Part shown: in pieces, positions 37,654-47,290 of the stretch
Position numbering within the stretch: the first letter of the stretch is position 1
How the letters are laid out: the number at the start of each line of letters is the position of its first letter
Assembly: GCA_030427635.1 (NCBI GenBank)
Contig: JAUIBA010000029.1
Coordinates: forward strand, 1 to 52,512
DNA: 52,512 nucleotides
From: Bacteroidia bacterium
Lineage (GTDB): Bacteria; Bacteroidota; Bacteroidia; Chitinophagales; Chitinophagaceae
Reading direction: 5' to 3'
The notes under the pieces: generated by a model
Seen by the model: only the letters and a program-made list of their open reading frames with translations
Told to the model about the DNA's origin: nothing
Databases searched by the model: none
Position numbers and translations under genes: made by a program

Positions 37654-38621
37654 TGCAGTCATTCTCCGGCCTTGTAGAGCAGTTTGAAAGCCGTTTCACC
37701 CATACCCTGCCCTTCCCCTCACAACCTGCCAACCTGTATGAGCCATGCCGCTACCTGCTGGGGCTGGGCGGTAAGCGCATACGTCCTGTGCTGTGTGTGA
37801 TGGCGGCAGAGCTGTTCGATGCACCTACAGACGATGCCTGGCATGCAGCAGCAGCCATAGAGCTGTTTCACAACTTTACGTTGATACATGACGATATCAT
37901 GGACAAGGCTCCCCTGCGCCGGGGCCAGCCTACCCTGCACCATAAGTACGGCCTCACTGCGGGCATTCTCTGCGGCGATGTTATGTGCATATATGCTTAT
38001 GAGCAACTGGCACAGGTAAAACGGAGTCTGCCACAGATAATGCAGCTCTTCAATAAAACTGCCATAGAGGTATGCGAAGGCCAGCAGATGGATATGGACT
38101 TTGAAACCCGCAGCGATGTAAGTATAGAAGAGTACATAACCATGATTACCCTGAAGACATCGGTACTACTGGCATGCAGCCTTAAGATAGGTGCGCTCAC
38201 AGGCGGCGCACTGGGCGATAATGCCCGCAGGCTTTATGAGTTTGGTCGCAACATGGGTATAGCATTTCAGCTTCAGGACGACTATCTCGATGCCTTTGCC
38301 GATGCTGCAAAGCTGGGCAAGCAGAACGGTGGCGATATCCGGGCCAACAAGAAAACCTACCTGCTGCTGAAAGCACAGGAAAATGCCAATGCAGCTCAGC
38401 GGGAGCAGATAAACAACCTGCTGGCGCAGGATGCATCTGATGAAAAAGTCCGGCAAATGCTGGAGTTGTACCGTGCCACAGGAGCCGATGCTGCCTGTCG
38501 TCAGGCAGTAGCCGGCTATTCCGATCTCGCTTTCACTCATCTGAATGAGGTAGCGATACCGTCCTCCCGCAAGCAACCCCTGCTGGAGCTGGCTCAGTAT
38601 CTGCTGGTTCGCGATAAATAG
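37653..38621 (+). CDS. Polyprenyl (trans-isoprenyl) diphosphate synthase
   Basis: 322 aa all-alpha prenyltransferase that chains isopentenyl diphosphate onto an allylic primer. First Asp-rich motif LIHDDIMD and GGKRIRPVL before it; second motif FQLQDDYLDAFAD. In DDIMD only two residues separate the aspartates (short DDxxD), as in GGPP/octaprenyl-type enzymes; the product length cannot be told. The start codon overlaps the rnr stop by one base, so translation is coupled. The next gene, a geranylgeranyl-reductase-like flavoprotein, suggests an isoprenoid chain that is later saturated. Confidence 0.92.
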   Translation: MQSFSGLVEQFESRFTHTLPFPSQPANLYEPCRYLLGLGGKRIRPVLCVMAAELFDAPTDDAWHAAAAIELFHNFTLIHDDIMDKAPLRRGQPTLHHKYGLTAGILCGDVMCIYAYEQLAQVKRSLPQIMQLFNKTAIEVCEGQQMDMDFETRSDVSIEEYITMITLKTSVLLACSLKIGALTGGALGDNARRLYEFGRNMGIAFQLQDDYLDAFADAAKLGKQNGGDIRANKKTYLLLKAQENANAAQREQINNLLAQDASDEKVRQMLELYRATGADAACRQAVAGYSDLAFTHLNEVAIPSSRKQPLLELAQYLLVRDK

Positions 38622-38645
38622 CAGTCATTGATACTTTTATACCGC

Positions 38646-39806
38646 ATGGCACACAACCCGCAGCACATACACAGCTTCGACATTGTCATATGCGGAGCTG
38701 GTCCCGCAGGCACAGCCGCCGCACTGGCGCTGAAAGATAGCGGGCTCCGTATAGCGTTGTTGGATAAAGCCATCTTCCCCCGGGATAAGGTATGTGGCGA
38801 TGCTATTCCCGGCAGGGCCATCAAAAACCTGCACAGGATAGCCCCTGCCATAGCCGATGATTTCCGCAGTACAGCCCCGGCACTCATCACCCGCAGCACC
38901 GCACTCTTTTATAAGGGACGGCGCATTTCGTTCAATTGGGTTGGTGAGGCCTACACCTGCGCCCGTATGAGCTTTGACCATTTCCTGTATGAGCAGGTGG
39001 CTGACCGTACAGGTACCCACCTCTTCCCCGGCCATCATATCACTGATGTTCTACGGCAGGGCAATGAGTGGCTGCTGCATACCCGGCAGGGCGTATCATT
39101 TACCTGTCGCATGCTCATTGGTGCCGATGGGGCCCAGTCAGTCACCGCAAAAACAATGGCGGGCAGAAAGCTGAACAGGGAAAATCATGTAGGCTCAGTA
39201 AGGGCATACTATAGTGGCATCGCCGGTATGGATGCGCACACCACTGAGGTCTGGTTCGACCGCAAGTATCTGCCCAGCTACCTGTGGGTTTTTCCCCTGC
39301 CAGGCAATGTAGCCAATGTGGGCTTTGGCATGTTATCATCAGAGATTGCACGCCGCAGGGTCAATCTCCGGGAACTGTTTCATGCATTCATTGCAGACAC
39401 CCCCGGCCTTAGTGACAGGATGGCAAACGCTACCGCCATCAGCCCTCTGGAAGGTTTTGGCCTGCCACTTGGCGCTACAAAAGAGGTAATTTCCGGGGAT
39501 AGTTATATACTCACTGGTGATGCCGCCTCACTCATAGACCCCATTTCCGGCGATGGCATTGGTAATGCTGTACTCAGTGGCCGTCTGGCAGCAGAGCAGG
39601 CTATTGCATGTTTCCGGCAGAACAATTTCACAGCGCCATTCATTGCCGGCGGGTATGATACCGTATTGCAGCAGGCCATTGGCAGTGAGCTGCGTACGCA
39701 CTACTATGCCCGTCGCATTCTTGCCCGTTCTCCGTTCCTGCTCGATGCGGTATTTGCCGCATGCCGCATGCCTTTGCTGAAAGGTATAGTGCAGAAAGGG
39801 CTTTAG
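38646..39806 (+). CDS. Geranylgeranyl reductase-family flavoprotein
   Basis: 386 aa from ATG 38646 (MAHNPQHIHSFDIVICGAG); a TTG six codons earlier is the alternative. FAD-binding GxGxxG motif VICGAGPAGTAAALALKDSGL, the family segment FPRDKVCGDAIP, and a second FAD contact TGDAASLIDPISGDGIGNAVLSG. Members reduce double bonds in isoprenoid chains or act as halogenase/monooxygenase-like enzymes. Location 24 bp after the polyprenyl synthase supports an isoprenoid substrate such as a quinone tail or membrane lipid. Confidence 0.87.
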   Translation: MAHNPQHIHSFDIVICGAGPAGTAAALALKDSGLRIALLDKAIFPRDKVCGDAIPGRAIKNLHRIAPAIADDFRSTAPALITRSTALFYKGRRISFNWVGEAYTCARMSFDHFLYEQVADRTGTHLFPGHHITDVLRQGNEWLLHTRQGVSFTCRMLIGADGAQSVTAKTMAGRKLNRENHVGSVRAYYSGIAGMDAHTTEVWFDRKYLPSYLWVFPLPGNVANVGFGMLSSEIARRRVNLRELFHAFIADTPGLSDRMANATAISPLEGFGLPLGATKEVISGDSYILTGDAASLIDPISGDGIGNAVLSGRLAAEQAIACFRQNNFTAPFIAGGYDTVLQQAIGSELRTHYYARRILARSPFLLDAVFAACRMPLLKGIVQKGL

Positions 39807-40148
39807 GTATGGCCCCATATTTGCATGCATTGTAAGATATATTGATGTAGAGAAAGCAGGCATTATTGGTTGCAATTACCTGAAGGCCCTGCATACACTG
39901 CTACATCACAGTCGGCAGCTTCACGCTGCCTGTAGCAGATAATATGCCAATGGTACTAAGTGTCATCAGATACCTTAATCGCTTTTACTGAAAAGAAATA
40001 CAAATGCGCACCTTCTTTCAGTTTCTTACTTGAATGAGTAAATTTTTAAACACAAACATTGCTTTTTGTTACAGCATCTTTAAATAGAGCAATAACGCTT
40101 ACATGAGTAAACTATTAGGCTAAAACAGCGATTTTTAGTGCAATTAAT
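39807..40148. other. Intergenic stretch without recognisable gene
   Basis: No supported coding frame. One small hairpin (ggcagc-ttcac-gctgcc, 39913-39929) lacks a T run. Otherwise AT-rich sequence leading into the aminotransferase promoter. Confidence 0.6.
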
Positions 40149-40180
40149 TTGATTATAATCCACTTTTTCCTGTAGGTTTG
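40149..40180 (+). promoter_or_regulatory. Promoter of the aspartate aminotransferase gene
   Basis: TTG at 40149-40151, 21-bp spacer, TAGGTTTG at 40173-40180: full match to the Bacteroidota consensus, 22 bp before the ATG. Confidence 0.65.
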
Positions 40181-40202
40181 TATAAGAATATACTAACCAC
40201 GG

Positions 40203-41393
40203 ATGAAACTAGCCCGAAGATTAAATTCATTTTCGGAACCACAAACGATAATGATGGCCAAATATGGCCGCGAACTGAAAGCCAGAGGGATTAATATAAT
40301 TGACCTGAGCCTGGGAGAACCTGACTTCGCCACCCCCGAACATATTTGTGAGGCCGCAGTTACTGCGATGAAGGAAGGTTATACCAAGTACTCCCCGGTA
40401 GCCGGCATGCCGGAACTCCAGGAAGCTATCTGCATTAAGTTGAAAAGGGATAACAATCTTGACCTTGTCCCTAATCAGATAGTAGTGTCATCAGGAGCCA
40501 AACAGTCACTTGCCAATGCGGTACTCTGTCTGGTAGATCCCGGCGACGAGGTCATAATACCTACTCCATTCTGGGTCACTTATGCAGGTCAGGTTCAGTT
40601 TGCAGGTGGCATTGTGAAATATGTCAATTGTACTATTGATACAGACTTTAAACTCACACCAGAACAGCTGGAGGCTGCTATAACACCGGCTACAAGACTG
40701 TTTATGTTCTCCTCTCCCTGCAATCCCACAGGCTCTGTGTATAGCAGGGAAGAGCTGGCCGGTCTGGTAGAGGTTTTCAAACGCCACCCGCAGATAACCA
40801 TTATCAGTGATGAGATATATGAGTATATCAACTTTACCGGTGGTCACGAAAGCATAGCACAGTTTACTGAAATAAGTGATCGTGTGGTTGTTATTAATGG
40901 TCTGTCAAAAGGCTTTGCAATGACTGGCTGGCGTGTAGGTTATATGGCAGCTCCCAGAGAACTGGCTCAGGCATGCGACAAGCTGCAGGCGCAGTTCACA
41001 TCGGGTCCCAACTCTATAGCACAGCGTGCATCTATAACAGCTTTACTCAGTGATCTGTCCCCTACCTATAAAATGGTAGAAGCCTATAAGAAGCGTAGGG
41101 ATTATGTCATAGACCAGCTTATGCAGATGCCCGGCGTACGTGCCAATGTACCCGGCGGTGCTTTTTATGCGTTCCCTAATGTCAGTTCATTCTACGGCAT
41201 GCGTCACGGCGACCATGTTCTTAATAACGCTAATGACGTAGCTATGTATCTGCTTAACGAAGGGCATGTATCTACAGTAAGTGGCAGTGCCTTTGGCAAC
41301 CCTAACTGTATACGCCTTTCTTTCGCTACATCTATGAGCAATCTTGAAGAAGCCATGTCACGAATAGGCAATGCGCTCGCAAAGCTTTCGTGA
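40203..41393 (+). CDS. aspC: Aspartate aminotransferase (class I/II PLP enzyme)
   Basis: 396 aa fold-type I aminotransferase of the Ib subgroup (aspartate/prephenate-type). PLP lysine Lys236 in NGLSKGFAMTGWRVGY; substrate-carboxylate Arg near the C-terminus in NCIRLSFATS; SSPCNPTG and ISDEIYEYI (Asp-x-x-Tyr) hold the cofactor ring. It transfers amino groups between aspartate and 2-oxoglutarate; some homologues also use prephenate. Cytoplasmic. Monocistronic, with a good promoter and a 15-bp perfect hairpin after it. Confidence 0.92.
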   Translation: MKLARRLNSFSEPQTIMMAKYGRELKARGINIIDLSLGEPDFATPEHICEAAVTAMKEGYTKYSPVAGMPELQEAICIKLKRDNNLDLVPNQIVVSSGAKQSLANAVLCLVDPGDEVIIPTPFWVTYAGQVQFAGGIVKYVNCTIDTDFKLTPEQLEAAITPATRLFMFSSPCNPTGSVYSREELAGLVEVFKRHPQITIISDEIYEYINFTGGHESIAQFTEISDRVVVINGLSKGFAMTGWRVGYMAAPRELAQACDKLQAQFTSGPNSIAQRASITALLSDLSPTYKMVEAYKKRRDYVIDQLMQMPGVRANVPGGAFYAFPNVSSFYGMRHGDHVLNNANDVAMYLLNEGHVSTVSGSAFGNPNCIRLSFATSMSNLEEAMSRIGNALAKLS

Positions 41394-41430
41394 GGCTTTA
41401 AGACCACAATCAGTTAACCTTATATACAAT

Positions 41431-41465
41431 ATCAGAGGCTACCATGTTATATGGTAGCCTCTGAT
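41431..41465. terminator. Bidirectional terminator
   Basis: Perfect 15-bp stem (arms atcagaggctaccat / atggtagcctctgat) with a 5-nt loop between the convergent aminotransferase and amidohydrolase genes; short T tracts only. Confidence 0.75.
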
Positions 41466-41488
41466 ACTTATAGCAAGCAATATCCTTA

Positions 41489-44400
41489 TTAGTCGCCCAG
41501 CTCTATAGCCTCTTCATGCCAGGGGAATGATTCCGCATTACGTCCCAGTTCCCAGAAAAACCGGCTGCGTGGCTTATTATAGTTACCTGTTTCATTCATG
41601 GTTTCGGCATCATAGATGCGTCCGTTCACCATTGTGTACCTGATACTTTCCGTATTCCTGATGTCTGCCAGGGGATCTTTATCCAGCACTATAAGGTCGG
41701 CCAGCTTTCCCGGCTCCAGCGAACCTATAGACGCATCCAGACCAAGGCTCCGGGCCGGATTCATCGTTGCCGTGCGCAGTGCCTCCAGTGGTGTCATGCC
41801 ACCCTGTGCCATCATCCATATTTCCCAGTGTGCACCTATACCCTGTATCTGTCCATGAGCGCCCATATTCACCAGCACACCCGCATCTGATAGCTTTTTC
41901 AGGCTTTTAGACACTAGTATATGTCCGTTTTCATATTCCTCTTCAGGAGCCATAGTCCTGTGACGGGAGCGGGTATCTATCACCGACCGTGGTGTAAAGC
42001 TCAGCAGGCGCTCCTTCTCCCATACGTTTGTATGCTGATACCAGTAGTACTCACCACTCAGCGCACCATAGCTTACTATCAGCGTAGGTGTATTGGCAGT
42101 ACCTGAGCGTTTCCATAGCTGCACCACATCATCATATAGAGGTGCCACAGGTATATTATGCTCCACCGTAGTATGTCCGTCCATCACCATACTCATATTA
42201 TGATAAAAGAAAGAACCACCTTCGGGCACCACTTCCATCTTCAGCTCACGTGCAGCTTCTATTACCATCTGTCGCTGCTCTCTGCGTGGCTGGTTATAGC
42301 TTTTAACACTGAATGCGCCAAAAGCCTGAGTGCGTCTCAGCGCGCTCTTTGCATCATCCAGACTATTGATAACAGCTTTAAAATCACCGTCAGCGCCATA
42401 AAGTATAGTTCCTGTAGAAAAGATTCGGGGCCCTACCATCTGTCCTGCCCTCACTAATTCACTCTGTGCAAAAACCATCTCAGATACAGCCGAAGGGTCA
42501 TGAGTAGTAGTAACACCATATGCCAGATTGGTATAGTATGGCCAGTGCTTGTCGGGTGTTAGCCCTGTACGAAAATGACCAACATGCGCATGAGCATCCA
42601 CAAAGCCGGGAAGTATTGTTTTGCCGGAGCAGTCTATAACCTTTGCCCCTGAAGGTATTACCATTTCCTTCCCTATACTTTCTATCTTATTTCCGTTTAT
42701 TATTATGGTACCGCCGTTAATTATTTCATCCCCTTTCATAGTCACTATTCTGGCATTGGTAAATGCTATAACACCTTCAGGCTTATCTGTATGGCCCATA
42801 AGCCCTATAGTAAAACCTTTTTCCGGTGCTTTGTATAAAGAGTCCGGTTTGCCAGATACAAATGTGAACCTATCTCCTAAGTCACATGTATAATATTGGT
42901 CGCCAAGTGTATAGTGCACCTTCCTGCTGTCAGCGCTCCAATGCAGGTTTAGCCCGGCATCCTTTGATACTTTTTTGACAGGTATATCCTTTATTTCTTC
43001 ACCCAGATTTATTGGCTTACCCGTAGCTGGAAAAGCAGCTACATATACAGAGTGCAGATGTGTAAATGCTACCCATTTACCATCAGGCGATACAGTAAAC
43101 TGACAGCCATACTTACTGGTAAAAAACTTACGATCGTCATTGCCATCTATAGTGCAACTGCTGAATGTTTTATCCAATGCACCGAAGATATTTCCTCCTG
43201 TCTGATAAAACACCCTTTTACCGTCTGCAGAAAAACGGGGATATTCACCTTTGTCTGTAACAAATGTTTCATTGCCGCCTGAAGCAGACATATAATAGAT
43301 GCCGGGCTTTACGGTATAGGTATTACCCATGTAGTTATCACTACCCTCTCTTACATACGCCAGCCACTTACCATCGGCAGAATATACCGGAGCGCGGAAC
43401 ATACCTTTCTTTGTAGTTAATGTCACTGGTTTATCCTTTCCATTAACAGCTATCCGGCTGATACTGCCGGTAAGAGAGTCGTTCCATGTCACATACACTA
43501 CATATTTACCATCTGGTGAAAATGATGGCTCTGACTCCTGAATATCACTATTGGTGAGCCTTACAGGTTTGCCATCAGGTAGTGACTTTTTATACAAATG
43601 TCCCAGTGCATTAAACACCAGCCATTTACCATCTGGTGATGTCACTGCGCCGCGTATCACTTTTACGGTAAAATCATCGGCATTTATATCCTGCTGAAAG
43701 CGAACTACGTCTGTAATATGCTGCTGCACATTTGCTTTAAAAGGGATAGATGCGGAGGGTGCTTTACCAGCCACATCCAGCTTCATTATTTTACCACCAG
43801 CCCATATGATGATATTTTGATCGTCTGGTGTCCACGCAAAGCCGGGATATATACCAAACGTTGTCCATGCTTCCTGCTGATCTTTTGACAACTTATCATA
43901 AACCGGCCATTCTTCCCCAGTCTCCAGATCTCTGAGGAAAAGTACAGAGCTGGTACGCACTCTCTTTACAAATGCAAGCAACTTGCCATTATGTGCCACC
44001 TGAGGCCGCACTGCGCCTCCGGGTCCTCCGGTTACCGTTTCTATCTCACCTTTTTCTCTGTCGTAACGTTTTATAACGAATATCTGGTTGTTAGGGTCTT
44101 TGTTATACTGAAAGAAGCCCCCGGGATATACATCCTCACTATAATAAACATACTTGCCATCGGGCGATACCGTAGGTTCATTCAAGTCCTGCTGGTCGTT
44201 TTTACGCTTGGTAAGCTGCAAGCCTGAACCTCCGGACACATGATATATCCATAACTCACCGGCTCCCAGAGAGCGTGTAGATGTAAAATGCTTGCGGGCA
44301 ATTATATAATCATTGCCTGCCCATGTACCATTATTCAGCAGCCTGAAATCTTCTTTTGTAACCTGCACAGCATTACTGCCATCCCTGTCCATAATCCAGA

Positions 44401-44752
44401 TGTTATCTCCACCTCCGGCATCAGAGGTAAATAGTATCTTTTTCCCATCCGGACTGAATCTCGGCTGCACTTCCATTGCCATTCCTTTGCGCAGTACTTT
44501 GGCATCACCTCCTGCTACCGGCATGATATAGATATCACCCAGCAGGTCAAATACAATTTCTTTTCCATCCGAAGATACATCCAGATTCATCCAGGTGCCT
44601 TCATTTACAGAGAATGACACATCTTTACCCGGTCCACCCGGAGCATTAACATCCCACTTTTTCTTCTCCTCTTTTTTGCCCTGAGCAGAAAGATTGTTAC
44701 CTATACCTATGGCTGCCATTAACAGTAGTCCAAATTTGAGTCCCGGATACAT
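41489..44752 (-). CDS. Exported TolB-propeller amidohydrolase
   Basis: 1087 aa. Signal peptide 1-24 (NLSAQ). Residues about 50-660 contain repeated WD40-like/TolB blades (SPDGKKILFTSDAGGGDNIWIM, SPDGKYVVYVTW, SADGKWLAYVREG and others). Residues about 675-1050 are a metal-dependent amidohydrolase: PGFVDAHAHVGHF (metal-binding HxH), VEHNIPV, GAHGQIQGIGAHWE and LEPGKLADLIVLDKDPLA. Likely a periplasmic imidase/dipeptidase-like hydrolase; substrate unknown. Full-length fusion as found in other Bacteroidota. Divergent from fmt. Confidence 0.88.
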   Translation of the reverse strand: MYPGLKFGLLLMAAIGIGNNLSAQGKKEEKKKWDVNAPGGPGKDVSFSVNEGTWMNLDVSSDGKEIVFDLLGDIYIMPVAGGDAKVLRKGMAMEVQPRFSPDGKKILFTSDAGGGDNIWIMDRDGSNAVQVTKEDFRLLNNGTWAGNDYIIARKHFTSTRSLGAGELWIYHVSGGSGLQLTKRKNDQQDLNEPTVSPDGKYVYYSEDVYPGGFFQYNKDPNNQIFVIKRYDREKGEIETVTGGPGGAVRPQVAHNGKLLAFVKRVRTSSVLFLRDLETGEEWPVYDKLSKDQQEAWTTFGIYPGFAWTPDDQNIIIWAGGKIMKLDVAGKAPSASIPFKANVQQHITDVVRFQQDINADDFTVKVIRGAVTSPDGKWLVFNALGHLYKKSLPDGKPVRLTNSDIQESEPSFSPDGKYVVYVTWNDSLTGSISRIAVNGKDKPVTLTTKKGMFRAPVYSADGKWLAYVREGSDNYMGNTYTVKPGIYYMSASGGNETFVTDKGEYPRFSADGKRVFYQTGGNIFGALDKTFSSCTIDGNDDRKFFTSKYGCQFTVSPDGKWVAFTHLHSVYVAAFPATGKPINLGEEIKDIPVKKVSKDAGLNLHWSADSRKVHYTLGDQYYTCDLGDRFTFVSGKPDSLYKAPEKGFTIGLMGHTDKPEGVIAFTNARIVTMKGDEIINGGTIIINGNKIESIGKEMVIPSGAKVIDCSGKTILPGFVDAHAHVGHFRTGLTPDKHWPYYTNLAYGVTTTHDPSAVSEMVFAQSELVRAGQMVGPRIFSTGTILYGADGDFKAVINSLDDAKSALRRTQAFGAFSVKSYNQPRREQRQMVIEAARELKMEVVPEGGSFFYHNMSMVMDGHTTVEHNIPVAPLYDDVVQLWKRSGTANTPTLIVSYGALSGEYYWYQHTNVWEKERLLSFTPRSVIDTRSRHRTMAPEEEYENGHILVSKSLKKLSDAGVLVNMGAHGQIQGIGAHWEIWMMAQGGMTPLEALRTATMNPARSLGLDASIGSLEPGKLADLIVLDKDPLADIRNTESIRYTMVNGRIYDAETMNETGNYNKPRSRFFWELGRNAESFPWHEEAIELGD

Positions 44753-44928
44753 ACTAATATATTTGTGTGCTAAGATATAAGCCAGCGATTACAAACTGAA
44801 AAACGAACAGGGGGATGTTATGGGGCAGTCGCTACAAGTACATGCTGTTTACTCCCATATTCAGGCACAAACAGCCAGATACATCAGCCGACATAAAACC
44901 GGGGGAAGGTATTAGCTTTGCATTCGGA

Positions 44929-45861
44929 ATGAAGAAATTTGAAGAACTCAGAATAGTATTCTTTGGCACACCGGAGTTTGCAGTAGCATCATTGAAAGCC
45001 ATACTGGAAGCCGGAGCTAATGTCATAGCAGTAGTAACTGCACCTGATAAGCCGGCCGGCAGAGGCAAGCAGATTCAGCAATCGGCAGTGAAGCAGTTTG
45101 CAGAGGCGCATAACCTGCCGGTATTACAACCGGCAAACATGAAATCTGCAGAATTCGTGGAAGCCTTACGTGAGCTGAATGCAGACCTGCAGATAGTAGT
45201 AGCGTTCAGGATGATGCCGGAAGTGGTATGGAACATGCCTCCTATGGGAACAGTAAATGTTCATGGTTCGCTTTTACCACAATACAGGGGTGCGGCTCCC
45301 ATTAACCGGGCCATCATTAACGGGGACACAGTAAGCGGTGTCACCACATTCAGACTGAAACATGAAATAGATACCGGTGGTATATTACTACGCAAAGAAG
45401 TACCCATCACCCTTGAAGATAATGCCGGCACTATGCATGACAAACTTATGGAAGCGGGCGCAGCATTGCTGGTAGAAACAGTAAAAGGCATTGCAAATGA
45501 TACTATACAGGAAGTGCCGCAGGCTCACATACCGGCAGAGCAGCTAAGGCATGCTCCCAAACTAACGAAAGAGACGGGTAGTATAGACTGGACAAAGGGA
45601 GTAGTGAGTATTCAAAACCTCATTCGCGGCCTATCTCCATACCCATGCGCCCATACCATACTGAAGGATAAAAGCATAAAGGTTTACGCATCTCATTATC
45701 ATTCAGAAACACCTTCTTTACCTCCCGGGCAGTGGGATACTGATGGCACGTCCTATTTGCGATATGCTGCTAGTGATGGCTGGCTATACATAGACGAATT
45801 ACAGCAGGAGGGTAAAAAGAGAATGGCTATTGCCGAATTTCTACGTGGATTCAGACCCTGA
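44929..45861 (+). CDS. fmt: Methionyl-tRNA formyltransferase
   Basis: 310 aa from ATG 44929 (MKKFEELRIVFFGTPEFAV); the frame is open to 44815 but upstream residues are not Fmt-like. It formylates initiator Met-tRNA using 10-formyltetrahydrofolate. The N-terminal Rossmann-like domain carries NVHGSLLPQYRGAAPINRAIINGD with the Asn/His catalytic residues and DTGGILLRKEVPI; the C-terminal OB domain (about 205-305) binds tRNA. TAGCTTTG at 44913-44920 could be a -7 element, which would make the mRNA almost leaderless. Confidence 0.93.
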   Translation: MKKFEELRIVFFGTPEFAVASLKAILEAGANVIAVVTAPDKPAGRGKQIQQSAVKQFAEAHNLPVLQPANMKSAEFVEALRELNADLQIVVAFRMMPEVVWNMPPMGTVNVHGSLLPQYRGAAPINRAIINGDTVSGVTTFRLKHEIDTGGILLRKEVPITLEDNAGTMHDKLMEAGAALLVETVKGIANDTIQEVPQAHIPAEQLRHAPKLTKETGSIDWTKGVVSIQNLIRGLSPYPCAHTILKDKSIKVYASHYHSETPSLPPGQWDTDGTSYLRYAASDGWLYIDELQQEGKKRMAIAEFLRGFRP

Positions 45862-45960
45862 TTCACTGGTATTGTTTCATTCTTTGTTGACAACAAGGGC
45901 AGGTTACGTGCCTGGGTTTAAAAAAAATGTCGTAAAATTGCGCACCTCATTAAAAATATT

Positions 45961-47103
45961 ATGGATTTTAAGTACTCTGAATCACAGGAATCTATCGCCT
46001 CAATGATTCGCGAATTTGCGAATAAGCATATACGTCCCAACATGATGGAATGGGACGAAACCCAGAAATTTCCAGTCGATCTGTTTCGCCAGATGGGTGA
46101 ATTAGGTCTGATGGGCGTACTGGTACCCGGCGAGTATGGCGGTTCAGGACTTAGCTACTTTGAGTATGTTACTGTAATATGTGAGGTAGCTAAAGTATGC
46201 GGTTCAATAGGTCTTTCTGTTGCGGCGCATAACTCTCTCTGCACTGGTCATATCATGTACTTTGGCAATGAGGAGCAGAAGAAAAAGTACCTTCCCAAAC
46301 TGGCTACCGGTGAGTGGATAGGTGCATGGGGCCTTACAGAAGCCAATACAGGAAGTGATGCAGGCAATATGCGCTGCGTAGCTACCCGTGATGGTAATGA
46401 CTGGGTATTGAACGGTACCAAAAACTGGATAACACATGGTATCAGCGGCAATGTAGCTGTAGTACTGGCGCGTACCGGTGAGCCAAGAGCTAAAAACAAC
46501 GTTACCGCATTTGTGGTAGAGCGTGGCACTCCGGGTTTTGCAGCAGGTAAAAAAGAAAACAAGCTGGGCATGCGTGCCAGCGAAACTGCTGAACTTGTAT
46601 TTGACAACTGTCGCATATCAGACGCGCAGCGCCTGGGTGAAATAGGTGAAGGTTTCCATCAGGCAATGAAAGTACTGGATGGTGGCCGTATATCTATTGC
46701 CGCGCTGTCACTGGGTATAGCAAAGGGTGCTTATGAAGCATCTGTAAAATATGCCAAAGAGCGTCATCAGTTTGACCAGCCTATAGCCAACTTCCAGGCT
46801 ATTTCTTTCAAACTGGCAGATATGGCAACACAGATAGAAGCAGCAGAAATGCTTATCTATCAGGCTGCTGACCTGAAAAACCGTGGCGAGAAAATGACCA
46901 AAGAGTCGGCCATGGCTAAGTATTATGCATCAGAAGTATCAGTAAGGGTAGCTACAGACGCTGTACAGATTTTCGGCGGATATGGATACACCAAGGATTT
47001 CCCTGTAGAAAAATACTATCGTGACAGCAAGCTGTGTACAATAGGTGAAGGCACATCGGAAATACAGAAGCTGGTTATCTCCCGCGATATACTGAGAAGC
47101 TAG
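45961..47103 (+). CDS. Acyl-CoA dehydrogenase
   Basis: 380 aa FAD enzyme that introduces the alpha-beta double bond in acyl-CoA during beta-oxidation or branched-chain catabolism. Signatures: GAWGLTEANTGSDAGNMRCVA (FAD loop) and the C-terminal EKYYRDSKLCTIGEGTSEIQ whose first Glu of GEGT is the catalytic base of the short/medium-chain group. Three-domain architecture, full length. Closest in pattern to short-chain/butyryl-type enzymes. Monocistronic with a strong terminator. Confidence 0.93.
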   Translation: MDFKYSESQESIASMIREFANKHIRPNMMEWDETQKFPVDLFRQMGELGLMGVLVPGEYGGSGLSYFEYVTVICEVAKVCGSIGLSVAAHNSLCTGHIMYFGNEEQKKKYLPKLATGEWIGAWGLTEANTGSDAGNMRCVATRDGNDWVLNGTKNWITHGISGNVAVVLARTGEPRAKNNVTAFVVERGTPGFAAGKKENKLGMRASETAELVFDNCRISDAQRLGEIGEGFHQAMKVLDGGRISIAALSLGIAKGAYEASVKYAKERHQFDQPIANFQAISFKLADMATQIEAAEMLIYQAADLKNRGEKMTKESAMAKYYASEVSVRVATDAVQIFGGYGYTKDFPVEKYYRDSKLCTIGEGTSEIQKLVISRDILRS

Positions 47104-47127
47104 TACAGTAGTAAGTAATTTATACTA

Positions 47128-47163
47128 AAACCGCTCCGGAGCACATTATTCCGGAGCGGTTTC
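47128..47163 (+). terminator. Terminator of the acyl-CoA dehydrogenase gene
   Basis: Stem aaaccgctccgga / tccggagcggttt with TTTCTTTT following. Confidence 0.85.
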
Positions 47164-47290
47164 TTTTTACCCCAACATATCGCACAGAATATTTCTGACA
47201 AAAAACTAACGGAATAAAGAAGTGAATATATAGAGTCATTCTCCTTCCTTATTCCGTCAGATATATCTATAATTACAGTACGGTGAAAGC

